Shown here: piece after piece, positions 25,531-32,593 of the stretch
Numbering within the stretch: the stretch's first letter is position 1
Layout of the letters: each line of letters starts with the position of its first letter
Assembly (NCBI GenBank): GCA_035517655.1
Contig: DATIYJ010000056.1
Span: 1-64,000, forward strand
Source of the DNA: Nitrospiria bacterium
GTDB lineage: Bacteria > Nitrospirota > Nitrospiria > JACQBZ01
Reading direction: 5' to 3'
Length of the DNA: 64,000 nt
Position numbers and translations under genes: made by a program
The notes under the pieces: model-generated
Told to the model about the DNA's origin: nothing
The model's input: only the letters and a program-made list of their open reading frames with translations
The model's database searches: none

Positions 25531-27018
25531 TCATTTTGTCAATGCGGCTGCGGCCAGCGTCAGCAGGTCATGCAGCGGTTCGGGAACGTAAACGCCGAGC
25601 ACCAGCACGGGTGCTGCGGCCAGGATCAATGCCAGCCTGCAACTGAACGGCAGCCGGAACTTCTTTGCGTCTTCTCGGTCCGGATGGCCGTTCGCCGGCG
25701 CGCCGTTCTCCCGCACCCCGAAGACCATCCGGTTGAGATGCAACAACACACCGAAAAACGCGATGACGATAAAGACGGCGAGCAGGCCGGTTGTCACATA
25801 ATGCCCCTGCGTCAAGCCCGCTTTGAGAATCGAAAATTCGCTCAGAAAAACCGCCAGCGGCGGCGCGCCGGCGATGGCCAGTCCGCCGAAAATCAAGGCG
25901 GCGCCGGCGGCGGGTGAGAGGCGGATCAGGCCGCGCACGGCGGCGATTTCGCGCGTTTCCACGGCCAGCAACGCCGCGCCGGCGGCAAAAAAGCAAAAGG
26001 ATTTGGCAACCGAATGAGCGACGATCTGCTGCACCGCGCCGTAGCCGGCGGCCGATGCGCCCAAGCCGACCGCCGTTAGAATAATGCCCATGTGTTCCAC
26101 AGTGGAAAAGGCGAAGAGCCGTTTGTAATCACGCACCCGCAGCAGCAAAAACGCCGCCGTACCGACCGAGATCAGGCCGAGGGTGAGCGCCCACGCTTCC
26201 GCATGGGAATCGGGCGCGGCCCGCATGACCGGAAACAGCCGCAGAATCACGTAGAGCACCGCCGTGGTTTCAACGCCCGAAAGCAACGCGCACACCGGTG
26301 AAGGCGCCTGGCTGTGCGCATCCGGCAGCCACGTGTGCATCGGGACCAGCCCGGCCTTCGTTCCGAGGCCGATCAGGATCAGCACAAATGCGGTTTTCAG
26401 CAATACAGGCGGCATTTGCGGCGCCGCCGTTACGAGTCCGGCCCACGTGTAAGTGTCGCCGCCCGCCGCCTGCATCGCGGCAAAAAGGACGAGGAAGCCG
26501 AACAAGGCCATGCCCGCGCCCATGAGCGACAGCACCACGTACTTCCAGGCCGCCTCCAGCGCCGCGTGCGTGTTCTCGAACGAGACGAGCAAGGCCGAAC
26601 ACAGCGTCGTCAGCTCGACCATAATCCAGACCAGCGTCGGCTCCGCCAGGACCGGAACCGCCATCATCGAAAAGATGAAGAGGTTGTAGTTCGCATAATA
26701 GAGCCGCAGTTTGCCAGGCGACAGGGACCGGCGCGCCATGTAGCCGAAGGAGTAAATAGCCGCCGTGGCTCCGACCAGCGCAATCAGCAGTAGAATCAGC
26801 GCGCTCAGGCCATCCACGGCGATCCATTTCAACAGGCCGACCTGAAGGGCGCTCACGAGGGTGTTGCCGGCCGAGATCCACCACGCCAGCCGAGCCGCCA
26901 GAATCAGATTGACCACGGAAGCCACGACCGTCACCCCCGGCGCCCACCGCTTATCGAATGGAATACAAACCAGAGCGGCGGCCACCAACGGAAGCGCCAG
27001 AATGAGAATGACGTTCAT
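25531..27018 (-). CDS. Ehr/Hyf-like membrane subunit, HyfF type (antiporter-like)
   Basis: 495-residue antiporter-like protein with about 14 predicted helices. The charged residues of the proton path are recognisable: GLGTKAGLVPMHTWLPDAHSQAPSP, STVEHMGIIL and HSVAKSFCFFAAGA. It is the second pump-like subunit of the complex. Its ATG overlaps the stop of the HyfE-type gene by 4 bp. The C-terminal soluble linker is charged (ENGAPANGHPDREDAKKF) and precedes one more helix. Confidence 0.88.
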   Translation of the reverse strand: MNVILILALPLVAAALVCIPFDKRWAPGVTVVASVVNLILAARLAWWISAGNTLVSALQVGLLKWIAVDGLSALILLLIALVGATAAIYSFGYMARRSLSPGKLRLYYANYNLFIFSMMAVPVLAEPTLVWIMVELTTLCSALLVSFENTHAALEAAWKYVVLSLMGAGMALFGFLVLFAAMQAAGGDTYTWAGLVTAAPQMPPVLLKTAFVLILIGLGTKAGLVPMHTWLPDAHSQAPSPVCALLSGVETTAVLYVILRLFPVMRAAPDSHAEAWALTLGLISVGTAAFLLLRVRDYKRLFAFSTVEHMGIILTAVGLGASAAGYGAVQQIVAHSVAKSFCFFAAGAALLAVETREIAAVRGLIRLSPAAGAALIFGGLAIAGAPPLAVFLSEFSILKAGLTQGHYVTTGLLAVFIVIAFFGVLLHLNRMVFGVRENGAPANGHPDREDAKKFRLPFSCRLALILAAAPVLVLGVYVPEPLHDLLTLAAAALTK

Positions 27019-27728
27019 TTGGCCGGCACCCCTTTCTTTGCGGGATCCGTCGGCGCTTCCCTCAAGCTCGCCAGTTCGCCAACCGCCGTCGTGCCGATGT
27101 GCTTCTGAACCGCACGGGTCAGCACGCCCATGATGAAAACGATAATCAGCCCGTCCGCCGCGATGGCGAGTTCGACCAGCAGCGGGAGATCGCGCGAAAT
27201 GGCGATGCCCGTGAAGAACGCGCCGTTCTCCATGGCCAACAATCCCATGAGCAGCGGTACGGCCTCCCGTCGCACCGTGAGCGTGTAGGCCCCGAGCAAC
27301 AGTCCCGCGATTCCAATCGGCACATTCGGACCGCGGAATTCCGGAGCGATCGAATTCAACACGGGCGCCCCCAGAAAGTAGGCCAGGATCGCCAGCGCCA
27401 GCGCGATGAGCAACGCGGTTGGAATATTCAACGCCTGGTCAATTTCGCGCCGGGTGTAAATTTCCTCCGGAGATGTCCGGCGCAGAAGCCACGGAACGAT
27501 GAACGGCTTGCTGACCAGGTTTACGAGCGCCACTCCGTAGAGATGCCCCGATTGATGCCGAAGCCCCAGCAGCAAGGCGGAGGCCGCGAGCAGCAGCGAC
27601 TGAGTGATGAACAGGTTCAAACAACCTTTGACTTGCCGCATCGCCACCATGCCGAACGCTATCAGCAAAAACAATCCGCCCACCAAGGCATTGAGATTTT
27701 CCAGCAATTCATTCATCGTACCGTCCAT
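27015..27728 (-). CDS. Ehr/Hyf-like membrane subunit, HyfE type
   Basis: 237-residue hydrophobic protein with about seven helices. It begins MDGTMNELLENLNALVGGLFLL and contains the GCLNLFITQSLLLAASALLLG helix pair seen in HyfE/MrpC-like subunits. The start at 27728 is chosen because GAAAGG lies 5 bases upstream; an earlier ATG at 27764 would overlap the HyfC-type gene by 23 bp. Gap to that gene is 13 bp. In Hyf complexes this subunit joins the antiporter modules. Confidence 0.82.
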   Translation of the reverse strand: MDGTMNELLENLNALVGGLFLLIAFGMVAMRQVKGCLNLFITQSLLLAASALLLGLRHQSGHLYGVALVNLVSKPFIVPWLLRRTSPEEIYTRREIDQALNIPTALLIALALAILAYFLGAPVLNSIAPEFRGPNVPIGIAGLLLGAYTLTVRREAVPLLMGLLAMENGAFFTGIAISRDLPLLVELAIAADGLIIVFIMGVLTRAVQKHIGTTAVGELASLREAPTDPAKKGVPAK

Positions 27729-27741
27729 CTTCGCCTTTCGT

Positions 27742-28692
27742 TCAAGGTAAAAAAACCCGCGCAATCATGGCCGCCACCGACGTGATGAACGCCGCGCCCA
27801 AAAATTCGGCGATCCGAAAAAGCCGAAGCTTGGACAACGACGATTCGATGACCACCAGCACGAGCAAAAAACAGAAGATTTTGAACAGCACAAGCGGAAC
27901 GGCGATGAGCACCGCGCCCAACGATTGCTCGCCGGCCAGACCCCACGGCATGACCAGCACGTTGAGAAAAATGCAGAGCAACACGAACATTTTCATGTAG
28001 CCGCCCCATTTCATCAGCGCCATGCCGCGTCCGGAGTATTCCAACGCCTTGGATTCATCAATCATCGCCAGCTCGAAGTGGCCGGTCGGATTGTCCACCG
28101 GGATGCGTCCGCCCTCGGCCAGAATCAACATAAGAAACGCCAGCACGAGCAACACGTGGGACGGCTCGAAGAAATTCGCCGGCGGCGTCACCCACTTTTG
28201 CTGAACGATGTAAGGTATCGTGGAACCGGCGACAAACGAAACGGTAAAAAAGACGATCATGAAAACCGGTTCGGCCAGAAACCCCACCATCCGCGTGCGG
28301 CTGGCGCCCATGGGGCCGTAGGGATTGGCCGTGTCCACCGCCGCGAGCGTGGCGAAGAACCCGCCCAGCGCAAGCACGAAACCGCCACCCAGCATGTCGC
28401 CCATGAAGGCAAAGAACAGCGGATAATCCGTCAGCACGGGAATCAGCAGCACGACGAAGATCGGCGCGACGAAAACGATGTAGGGCGTGAAGCGAAATAT
28501 CCACGAACTGTCTTCCGACACGATTTCGTCCTTGTGAAACAGTTTCCACAAATCCCGGTAAGGTTGAAAAATGCTCGGCCCGCGCTTGGACTGCACCATC
28601 TCCTTGAGCCGGCTCAACGTTCCGGAGACCAGCGGCGCGAATGCCACGGCCACGAACACTTGAATCAGGTTGAACAGGACGCGGTTGGACAT
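27742..28692 (-). CDS. Ehr/Hyf-like membrane subunit, HyfC type (NuoH family)
   Basis: 316-residue membrane-anchor subunit that links the peripheral arm to the proton-pumping arm. The segment EGGRIPVDNPTGHFELAMID followed by ESKALEYSGRGMAL is the classic NuoH/HycD loop. KRGPSIFQPYRDLWKLF near residue 37 also fits. It is the first gene of the cluster; order HyfC-E-F-G-I-B. The Shine-Dalgarno is weak (AAAGGA about 13 bases away). Transcription probably begins at the promoter at 28891-28919. Confidence 0.9.
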   Translation of the reverse strand: MSNRVLFNLIQVFVAVAFAPLVSGTLSRLKEMVQSKRGPSIFQPYRDLWKLFHKDEIVSEDSSWIFRFTPYIVFVAPIFVVLLIPVLTDYPLFFAFMGDMLGGGFVLALGGFFATLAAVDTANPYGPMGASRTRMVGFLAEPVFMIVFFTVSFVAGSTIPYIVQQKWVTPPANFFEPSHVLLVLAFLMLILAEGGRIPVDNPTGHFELAMIDESKALEYSGRGMALMKWGGYMKMFVLLCIFLNVLVMPWGLAGEQSLGAVLIAVPLVLFKIFCFLLVLVVIESSLSKLRLFRIAEFLGAAFITSVAAMIARVFLP

Positions 28693-28738
28693 GATGGGTG
28701 CGTTATTCCTTTGCCGTGCTATCTGCGGCGGGTTACAA

Positions 28739-28772
28739 AAAGCCCCTGCCGTTTGCTGAGGGCAGAGGCTTT
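28739..28772 (-). terminator. Second terminator-like hairpin in the Ehr leader
   Basis: Minus strand reads AAAGCCTCTGCC, a 10-base loop, GGCAGGGGCTTT, then T-rich (TTTTTGT). One internal mismatch. It lies 47 bp before the HyfC-type ATG. Confidence 0.6.
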
Positions 28773-28787
28773 CTCAGGACAAAATAA

Positions 28788-28816
28788 AACCCCTACCTTT
28801 TATATTGGTAGGGGTT
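28788..28816 (-). terminator. First terminator-like hairpin in the Ehr leader
   Basis: Perfect 10-bp stem (AACCCCTACC / GGTAGGGGTT, 9-base loop) followed on the minus strand by TTTTATTTTG. It looks like an intrinsic terminator, and lies downstream of the consensus promoter but upstream of the first gene. Confidence 0.7.
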
Positions 28817-28834
28817 ATCAGTCCACGTATTGCT

Positions 28835-28840
28835 ATTATA
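28835..28840 (-). promoter_or_regulatory. Consensus -10 box, possible second promoter in the Ehr leader
   Basis: TATAAT on the minus strand at 28840-28835, but no clear -35 box is seen at the proper distance. It would start transcription just before the first hairpin. Confidence 0.3.
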
Positions 28841-28890
28841 GAAGAGTGGGACGGTTAAAGGCGAACCCCATCGCCTATCAAATTGATTTC

Positions 28891-28919
28891 AAAATATCAT
28901 ATCCTTCCCCGATTGTCAA
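28891..28919 (-). promoter_or_regulatory. Strong sigma-70 promoter of the Ehr operon
   Basis: TTGACA (28919-28914) and TATTTT (28896-28891) with a 17-bp spacer on the minus strand. The predicted start at about 28884 gives a leader of roughly 190 nt that contains both terminator-like hairpins. Confidence 0.7.
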
Positions 28920-28973
28920 CGGGTGCTTACTCGAAGAAGGCCGGCGTGTCGTCGATCCGTTCGCGGGTTTGAC

Positions 28974-29681
28974 TCACGCGGTGTTTTCTTCGGTCGACCA
29001 GGCCGTCGCCCACAGACTCCCCAGCGCCATGACGATCATGTCCAGATAGACATAGAACATGACCGAGCCCATGGGCGGGTTGGTGGTGGACAGAATGCCA
29101 AACGGCCGGGGGGCCCAGGACCAGCAGCCGAAGGCCGTTCCGACGAACTCGACGAACAGGACAAAGAGCGGCATGAACATGTAGATCACGCGCTGCTTCA
29201 TGGCCAAAACGCCCAGAAAATAAAGCAGGCCGAGAAGGACCGTGAAGCTGTCGCGAAAGACGAGGAACACCCCGAGGAAGACAACGGCGTAGAGCGCCGA
29301 AAAAAGCTTGATGATTCCGTCGGAGCGCCGGTGAACCTCCGATCGCCACAGGAGCTGGAACCCGCTCCCGACGACGAGCGCGTGGCCGAACGGAACGTAG
29401 ATCGGAACATACCCGAACTTGTACGTGTAGAGGTCGATTCCCATGCTGAAGAAGACTTCACCCACGGCCGACACGGGAATCGTGATCAACATGATCTTCT
29501 TCAGCCGTTCATCCGGCAGGGTCCGGTACATCGCGTAGACATAGAGCGGAACGAGAATGTTGTCCAGAACCTGGCCGTTGAAGCCGTGGGCCAGAACCCA
29601 TTTCGAATCCAGAAACAGCATGGCCGCGGTGAACGGCACGAAGGCGTAGAAGGACCAGTGGAACGGTCTCGGCCGGATCAT
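28974..29681 (-). CDS. Conserved-looking integral membrane protein, function unknown
   Basis: 235-residue protein with about seven predicted membrane helices and no signal peptide. The C-terminal third has an unusual aromatic and proline motif (FGCWSWAPRPFGILSTTNPP) followed by FYVYLDMIVMALGSLWAT. No known transport or enzyme signature is visible. It overlaps the 74-residue upstream gene by 4 bp, so the two are translated together. It resembles some carotenoid-cyclase-like membrane proteins only in general topology, and I do not assign a function. Confidence 0.7.
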   Translation of the reverse strand: MIRPRPFHWSFYAFVPFTAAMLFLDSKWVLAHGFNGQVLDNILVPLYVYAMYRTLPDERLKKIMLITIPVSAVGEVFFSMGIDLYTYKFGYVPIYVPFGHALVVGSGFQLLWRSEVHRRSDGIIKLFSALYAVVFLGVFLVFRDSFTVLLGLLYFLGVLAMKQRVIYMFMPLFVLFVEFVGTAFGCWSWAPRPFGILSTTNPPMGSVMFYVYLDMIVMALGSLWATAWSTEENTA

Positions 29682-29902
29682 TTTTTCTTGAGCCTCGGTT
29701 TTAAAATCACCTGAAGAGCCCCGAACGTTTCGATTTCGAACGGCATGCCCTGGGCCGTCAGCGCCTTTTTCGTTTCCTCAAGGTCCCGCGGATTGCCGTA
29801 CGCAAGCAGCAACCGGCCGCAGCCGTCGCAGGTCGCGACGTCCCGGGGTTTCTTGATGTACCGCTTCATCGATTGAAGGCAGCAGGGGTTCAACGCAGTC
29901 AT
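29678..29902 (-). CDS. Small cysteine-containing hypothetical protein
   Basis: 74-residue protein with CC (residues 7-8) and a CDGC pair (residues 25-28), which could bind a metal, followed by a mixed alpha/beta tail ending LKPRLKKK. I do not recognise it. The start is uncertain: the ATG at 29902 has AAGG directly before it, while a second ATG (MKRYIKKPRD) at 29869 lacks a ribosome site. Its stop overlaps the ATG of the membrane protein downstream (ATGA). A structured 140-bp element lies just upstream (29919-30058). Confidence 0.55.
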   Translation of the reverse strand: MTALNPCCLQSMKRYIKKPRDVATCDGCGRLLLAYGNPRDLEETKKALTAQGMPFEIETFGALQVILKPRLKKK

Positions 29903-29918
29903 CCTTCATTTAACGGAT

Positions 29919-30058
29919 GCATAAGCGGGTGGCCGGAGGCGGGGCGCCCCGTCCGCCCGCAACGGAGGGTCCCCACCGGGTGGGGATGGCAGGCCCGACC
30001 GGAAAGTTCAGCGGAGTGAGGACGGATGGGGCTGCCGAAGGACAGGACCCGCTTATGC
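29919..30058. repeat. 140-bp cloverleaf-forming element bounded by 12-bp perfect inverted repeat
   Basis: Ends GCATAAGCGGGT (29919-29930) and ACCCGCTTATGC (30047-30058) are exact inverted repeats. Inside are three further hairpins: 29934-29955 (CGGGGCGCCCCG core), 29970-29986 (TCCCCAC CGG GTGGGGA), and 29988-30036 (GGCAGGCCC / GGGGCTGCC with a 31-base loop). Together they make a four-way junction. It fills the gap between lgt and the 74-residue gene. It could be a structured RNA or a small non-coding mobile element; no open frame is present. Confidence 0.6.
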
Positions 30059-30066
30059 GCATGGTC

Positions 30067-30864
30067 TCATTTCTTTTTTGATTTTCCGGACGGAAGCGCT
30101 TTTGGCTCCCAGAGCCTGTTCTTGACGATGTACCCGCCCGCGATGAGAACGAGCACAAGACTCGCCACGTGCGGCGCGCGAAACGGGCCGAGATACAGAT
30201 CATCGGCGCGGAAGAGGGTCACGATGGACCGGACGACGGAATAGCAGATCAGATAGAGGCAGAAGATGAAACCATCGCCCCAGGGCCGCTTCCGGATGGA
30301 CCAGAGAAAGGCGAAGGTCGTCACGTTCAGCACCAGCTCGTACAGCATGGTCGGATGGAGCGGGACCGATCCGAACTGCTGTCCGGCGATGCTCCCCGGC
30401 GGAAAGACGATGCCCCACGGCATCGTCGTCGGCGTTCCGTGCGCGTCGCCGTTCATAAAGTTTCCGATCCGTCCGAAGGCCTGGCCCAGGATGATGCTCG
30501 GCGCGCCGGCGTCGGCCAGTTGCCAGAACGAGACGCGGTGGCGGCGAACGAACCAGATTCCGATCAGCACCCCGCCGATCAGACCGCCGTGAATCGCCAG
30601 ACCGCCGTGCCAGATCGCGGGGATCTCGGACGGATTTTCTCCATAGTAAGGCCAGTTGAACGCGACGTAATAGATCCGGGCGCCGAGGATCCCGCCCAGA
30701 AGGCAGTACATGATCAGGTTCCAGCTGTCGTCGGCCGAGAGCGGGATGCCCTTGCGACGGACCTCCTTGGCCAGCAGCCATCCGCCGACCATCGCCGCGA
30801 TAAAGTACATCAACCCGTAATAGCGGATCGTGACGGGACCGAACTGGATGAGAATGGGATGCAT
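30067..30864 (-). CDS. lgt: Prolipoprotein diacylglyceryl transferase
   Basis: 265-residue inner-membrane enzyme that transfers diacylglycerol from phosphatidylglycerol to the lipobox cysteine of prolipoproteins. The family signature GRIGNFMNGDAHGTPT is intact, and HGGLAIHGGLIGGVLIG contains the conserved histidine region. Seven membrane helices are predicted. The stop of trpS is one base upstream of its ATG, so the genes are coupled. Its substrates in this window include the lipoprotein at 47919-49322. Confidence 0.95.
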   Translation of the reverse strand: MHPILIQFGPVTIRYYGLMYFIAAMVGGWLLAKEVRRKGIPLSADDSWNLIMYCLLGGILGARIYYVAFNWPYYGENPSEIPAIWHGGLAIHGGLIGGVLIGIWFVRRHRVSFWQLADAGAPSIILGQAFGRIGNFMNGDAHGTPTTMPWGIVFPPGSIAGQQFGSVPLHPTMLYELVLNVTTFAFLWSIRKRPWGDGFIFCLYLICYSVVRSIVTLFRADDLYLGPFRAPHVASLVLVLIAGGYIVKNRLWEPKALPSGKSKKK

Positions 30865-30865
30865 G

Positions 30866-31855
30866 TTACAGCTTCATCGCCTCCCGCACTTCTTCCATCG
30901 TTTGACGGGCCGCCTGGCCGGCCTTCTTCGAACCTTCGGCCGCGACGGCTTCGACCTTTTTGGGATGCTTCAACCACTTTTCCCGTTCCTTCCAGATCGG
31001 GTCGAGCCGTCGGACCATCCGGTCGGCCACCAGCGTTTTGCAGTCGATGCAGCCGATGGAGGCCGTCCGGCATTCCGTGTTCACCCGGTCGATCACGCCG
31101 ATCTCCGAGAAGATCTTGTGGAAGGAAAAGACGGGACAGACATCCGGGTTGCCCGGGTCGGTCCGCCGGATCCGGGCCGGATCGGTCACCATCGTCCGGA
31201 GCTTTTCACGAACGACCGGCTCGGGATCGGAAAGATAGATCGCGTTGTTGTAGCTCTTGCTCATTTTCCGCCCGTCGGTCCCCAGAAGTTTCGGCACCTC
31301 CGTGAGCAGGGGCTGCGGTTCGGGAAACACGGGCGCGTAGAGATTGTTGAACCGTCGCGCCAGCTCGCGCGTCAACTCGAGGTGCGGAAGCTGATCCACG
31401 CCCACCGGCACCACGTCGGCCTTGTAGATCAGGATATCGGCCGACTGCAGGACGGGATATCCTAAAAAACCATAAGTCGTCAGATCCCGTTCGCGAAGCT
31501 CCTCGATCTTTTCCTTGTAGGTGGGGTTCCGCTCCAGCCAGGGCACCGGGGTGATCATCGACAGGAGCAGGTGCAGTACGGCGTGATCCGGCAGACGGGA
31601 CTGAATGAAGACGGTGCATTTCTCGGGATCGATTCCGGCCGAAAGCCAGTCGATCAGCATTTCCTGAATGTACTCCCGGATTTTACGGGTATCGGCATAA
31701 TTGGTCGACAGGGCATGCCAGTCGGCCACAAAAAAATAGGCGTCGAACTCGTTCTGGTATTTAATCCAATTGTCCAGGGCCCCCAACAGATTGCCCAGAT
31801 GCAACCGCCCGCTGGGTTGCATCCCGCTCAGCATGCGCTTCTTCCGCGATTTCAC
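30866..31855 (-). CDS. trpS: Tryptophan--tRNA ligase
   Basis: 329-residue class I synthetase. The HIGH-like motif is PSGRLHLGN and the KMSKS motif is intact (GRKMSKSYNNAI). The GTG at 31855 is chosen: it overlaps the stop of the site-2 protease gene (GTGA) and has AGGAGG 9 bases upstream. A longer frame to 31897 exists but lies inside the previous gene. An ATG seven codons later (MLSGMQPSG) is another option. Confidence 0.95.
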   Translation of the reverse strand: MKSRKKRMLSGMQPSGRLHLGNLLGALDNWIKYQNEFDAYFFVADWHALSTNYADTRKIREYIQEMLIDWLSAGIDPEKCTVFIQSRLPDHAVLHLLLSMITPVPWLERNPTYKEKIEELRERDLTTYGFLGYPVLQSADILIYKADVVPVGVDQLPHLELTRELARRFNNLYAPVFPEPQPLLTEVPKLLGTDGRKMSKSYNNAIYLSDPEPVVREKLRTMVTDPARIRRTDPGNPDVCPVFSFHKIFSEIGVIDRVNTECRTASIGCIDCKTLVADRMVRRLDPIWKEREKWLKHPKKVEAVAAEGSKKAGQAARQTMEEVREAMKL

Positions 31856-32592
31856 AGTGGGACACCTCCTAGATGGTCGTTCAACCCCAGAATCCACAGC
31901 ATGATGTTAACGATCAACGGCGAGATGATTTGCGACCAGAACCCGAACGGGTCCAGGAAGACGAGCGCGATGATGATGAAAAACCCGAACGGCTCGATGC
32001 TGGCCCAGGCCGCCGACTGCCGGTCGGGAAGCAGTCCGACCAGCACCCGCCCGCCGTCCAGCGGCGGAATGGGGATCATGTTGAAAATCGCCAAAACGAC
32101 GTTCCACTGCACGCCCTTCAAAAGCATGTACATGACCGGGACCAGCACCATCCCGGAAGGATCGTTCCAGTTGAACGGCCCCCCCCCGAGACGCAGTTGC
32201 AGGACGAGACGGGGGTCGATCATCAGGACCAGACGAAACAGAAGACCGCAGGCCACCGCCAGGATCAAATTCGTGGCCGGACCCGCGCCGGCCACCCAGA
32301 CCATGTCTTCCTTCGGATGGCGGAGGTTCATGAAATTGACCGGCACGGGCTTCGCGTAGCCGAACACGAAGCTGCCCTTCGTGGCGATCAATAAAAAAAT
32401 CGGAATGACGACCGTTCCGATGGGGTCAATATGCGACAAGGGATTGAGCGTCAGCCGGCCCATCATCCGGGCGGTCGGATCCCCCCGCTTGTTGGCCACC
32501 CAGCCGTGGGCCACCTCGTGTAAAATGACGGCCAGAAGGATGGGGATGGCCGAGATCGAAATCTCCTGGATGATATGATCGATGTTCATCAT
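31852..32592 (-). CDS. Site-2 protease family (M50) intramembrane metalloprotease
   Basis: 246-residue membrane protein with the zinc motif HEVAHGW (HExxH) near residue 25 and a second-ligand region NMIPIPPLDGGRVL (NPDG-type) near residue 190. These are typical of the short bacterial M50 family, close to SpoIVFB/YwhC-like proteins and without a PDZ domain. It probably cleaves membrane-embedded substrates, which are unknown here. It overlaps trpS and lies 1 bp after the LpoA-like gene, so the four genes from 34555 to 30067 look like one operon. Confidence 0.88.
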   Translation of the reverse strand: MMNIDHIIQEISISAIPILLAVILHEVAHGWVANKRGDPTARMMGRLTLNPLSHIDPIGTVVIPIFLLIATKGSFVFGYAKPVPVNFMNLRHPKEDMVWVAGAGPATNLILAVACGLLFRLVLMIDPRLVLQLRLGGGPFNWNDPSGMVLVPVMYMLLKGVQWNVVLAIFNMIPIPPLDGGRVLVGLLPDRQSAAWASIEPFGFFIIIALVFLDPFGFWSQIISPLIVNIMLWILGLNDHLGGVPL

Positions 32593-32593
32593 A

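Noticed and set aside
29919-30058. Integron attC site, tRNA or tmRNA
   Set aside because: No anticodon or T-arm motif, no CCA, no GTTRRRY/RYYYAAC ends; no integrase beside it.
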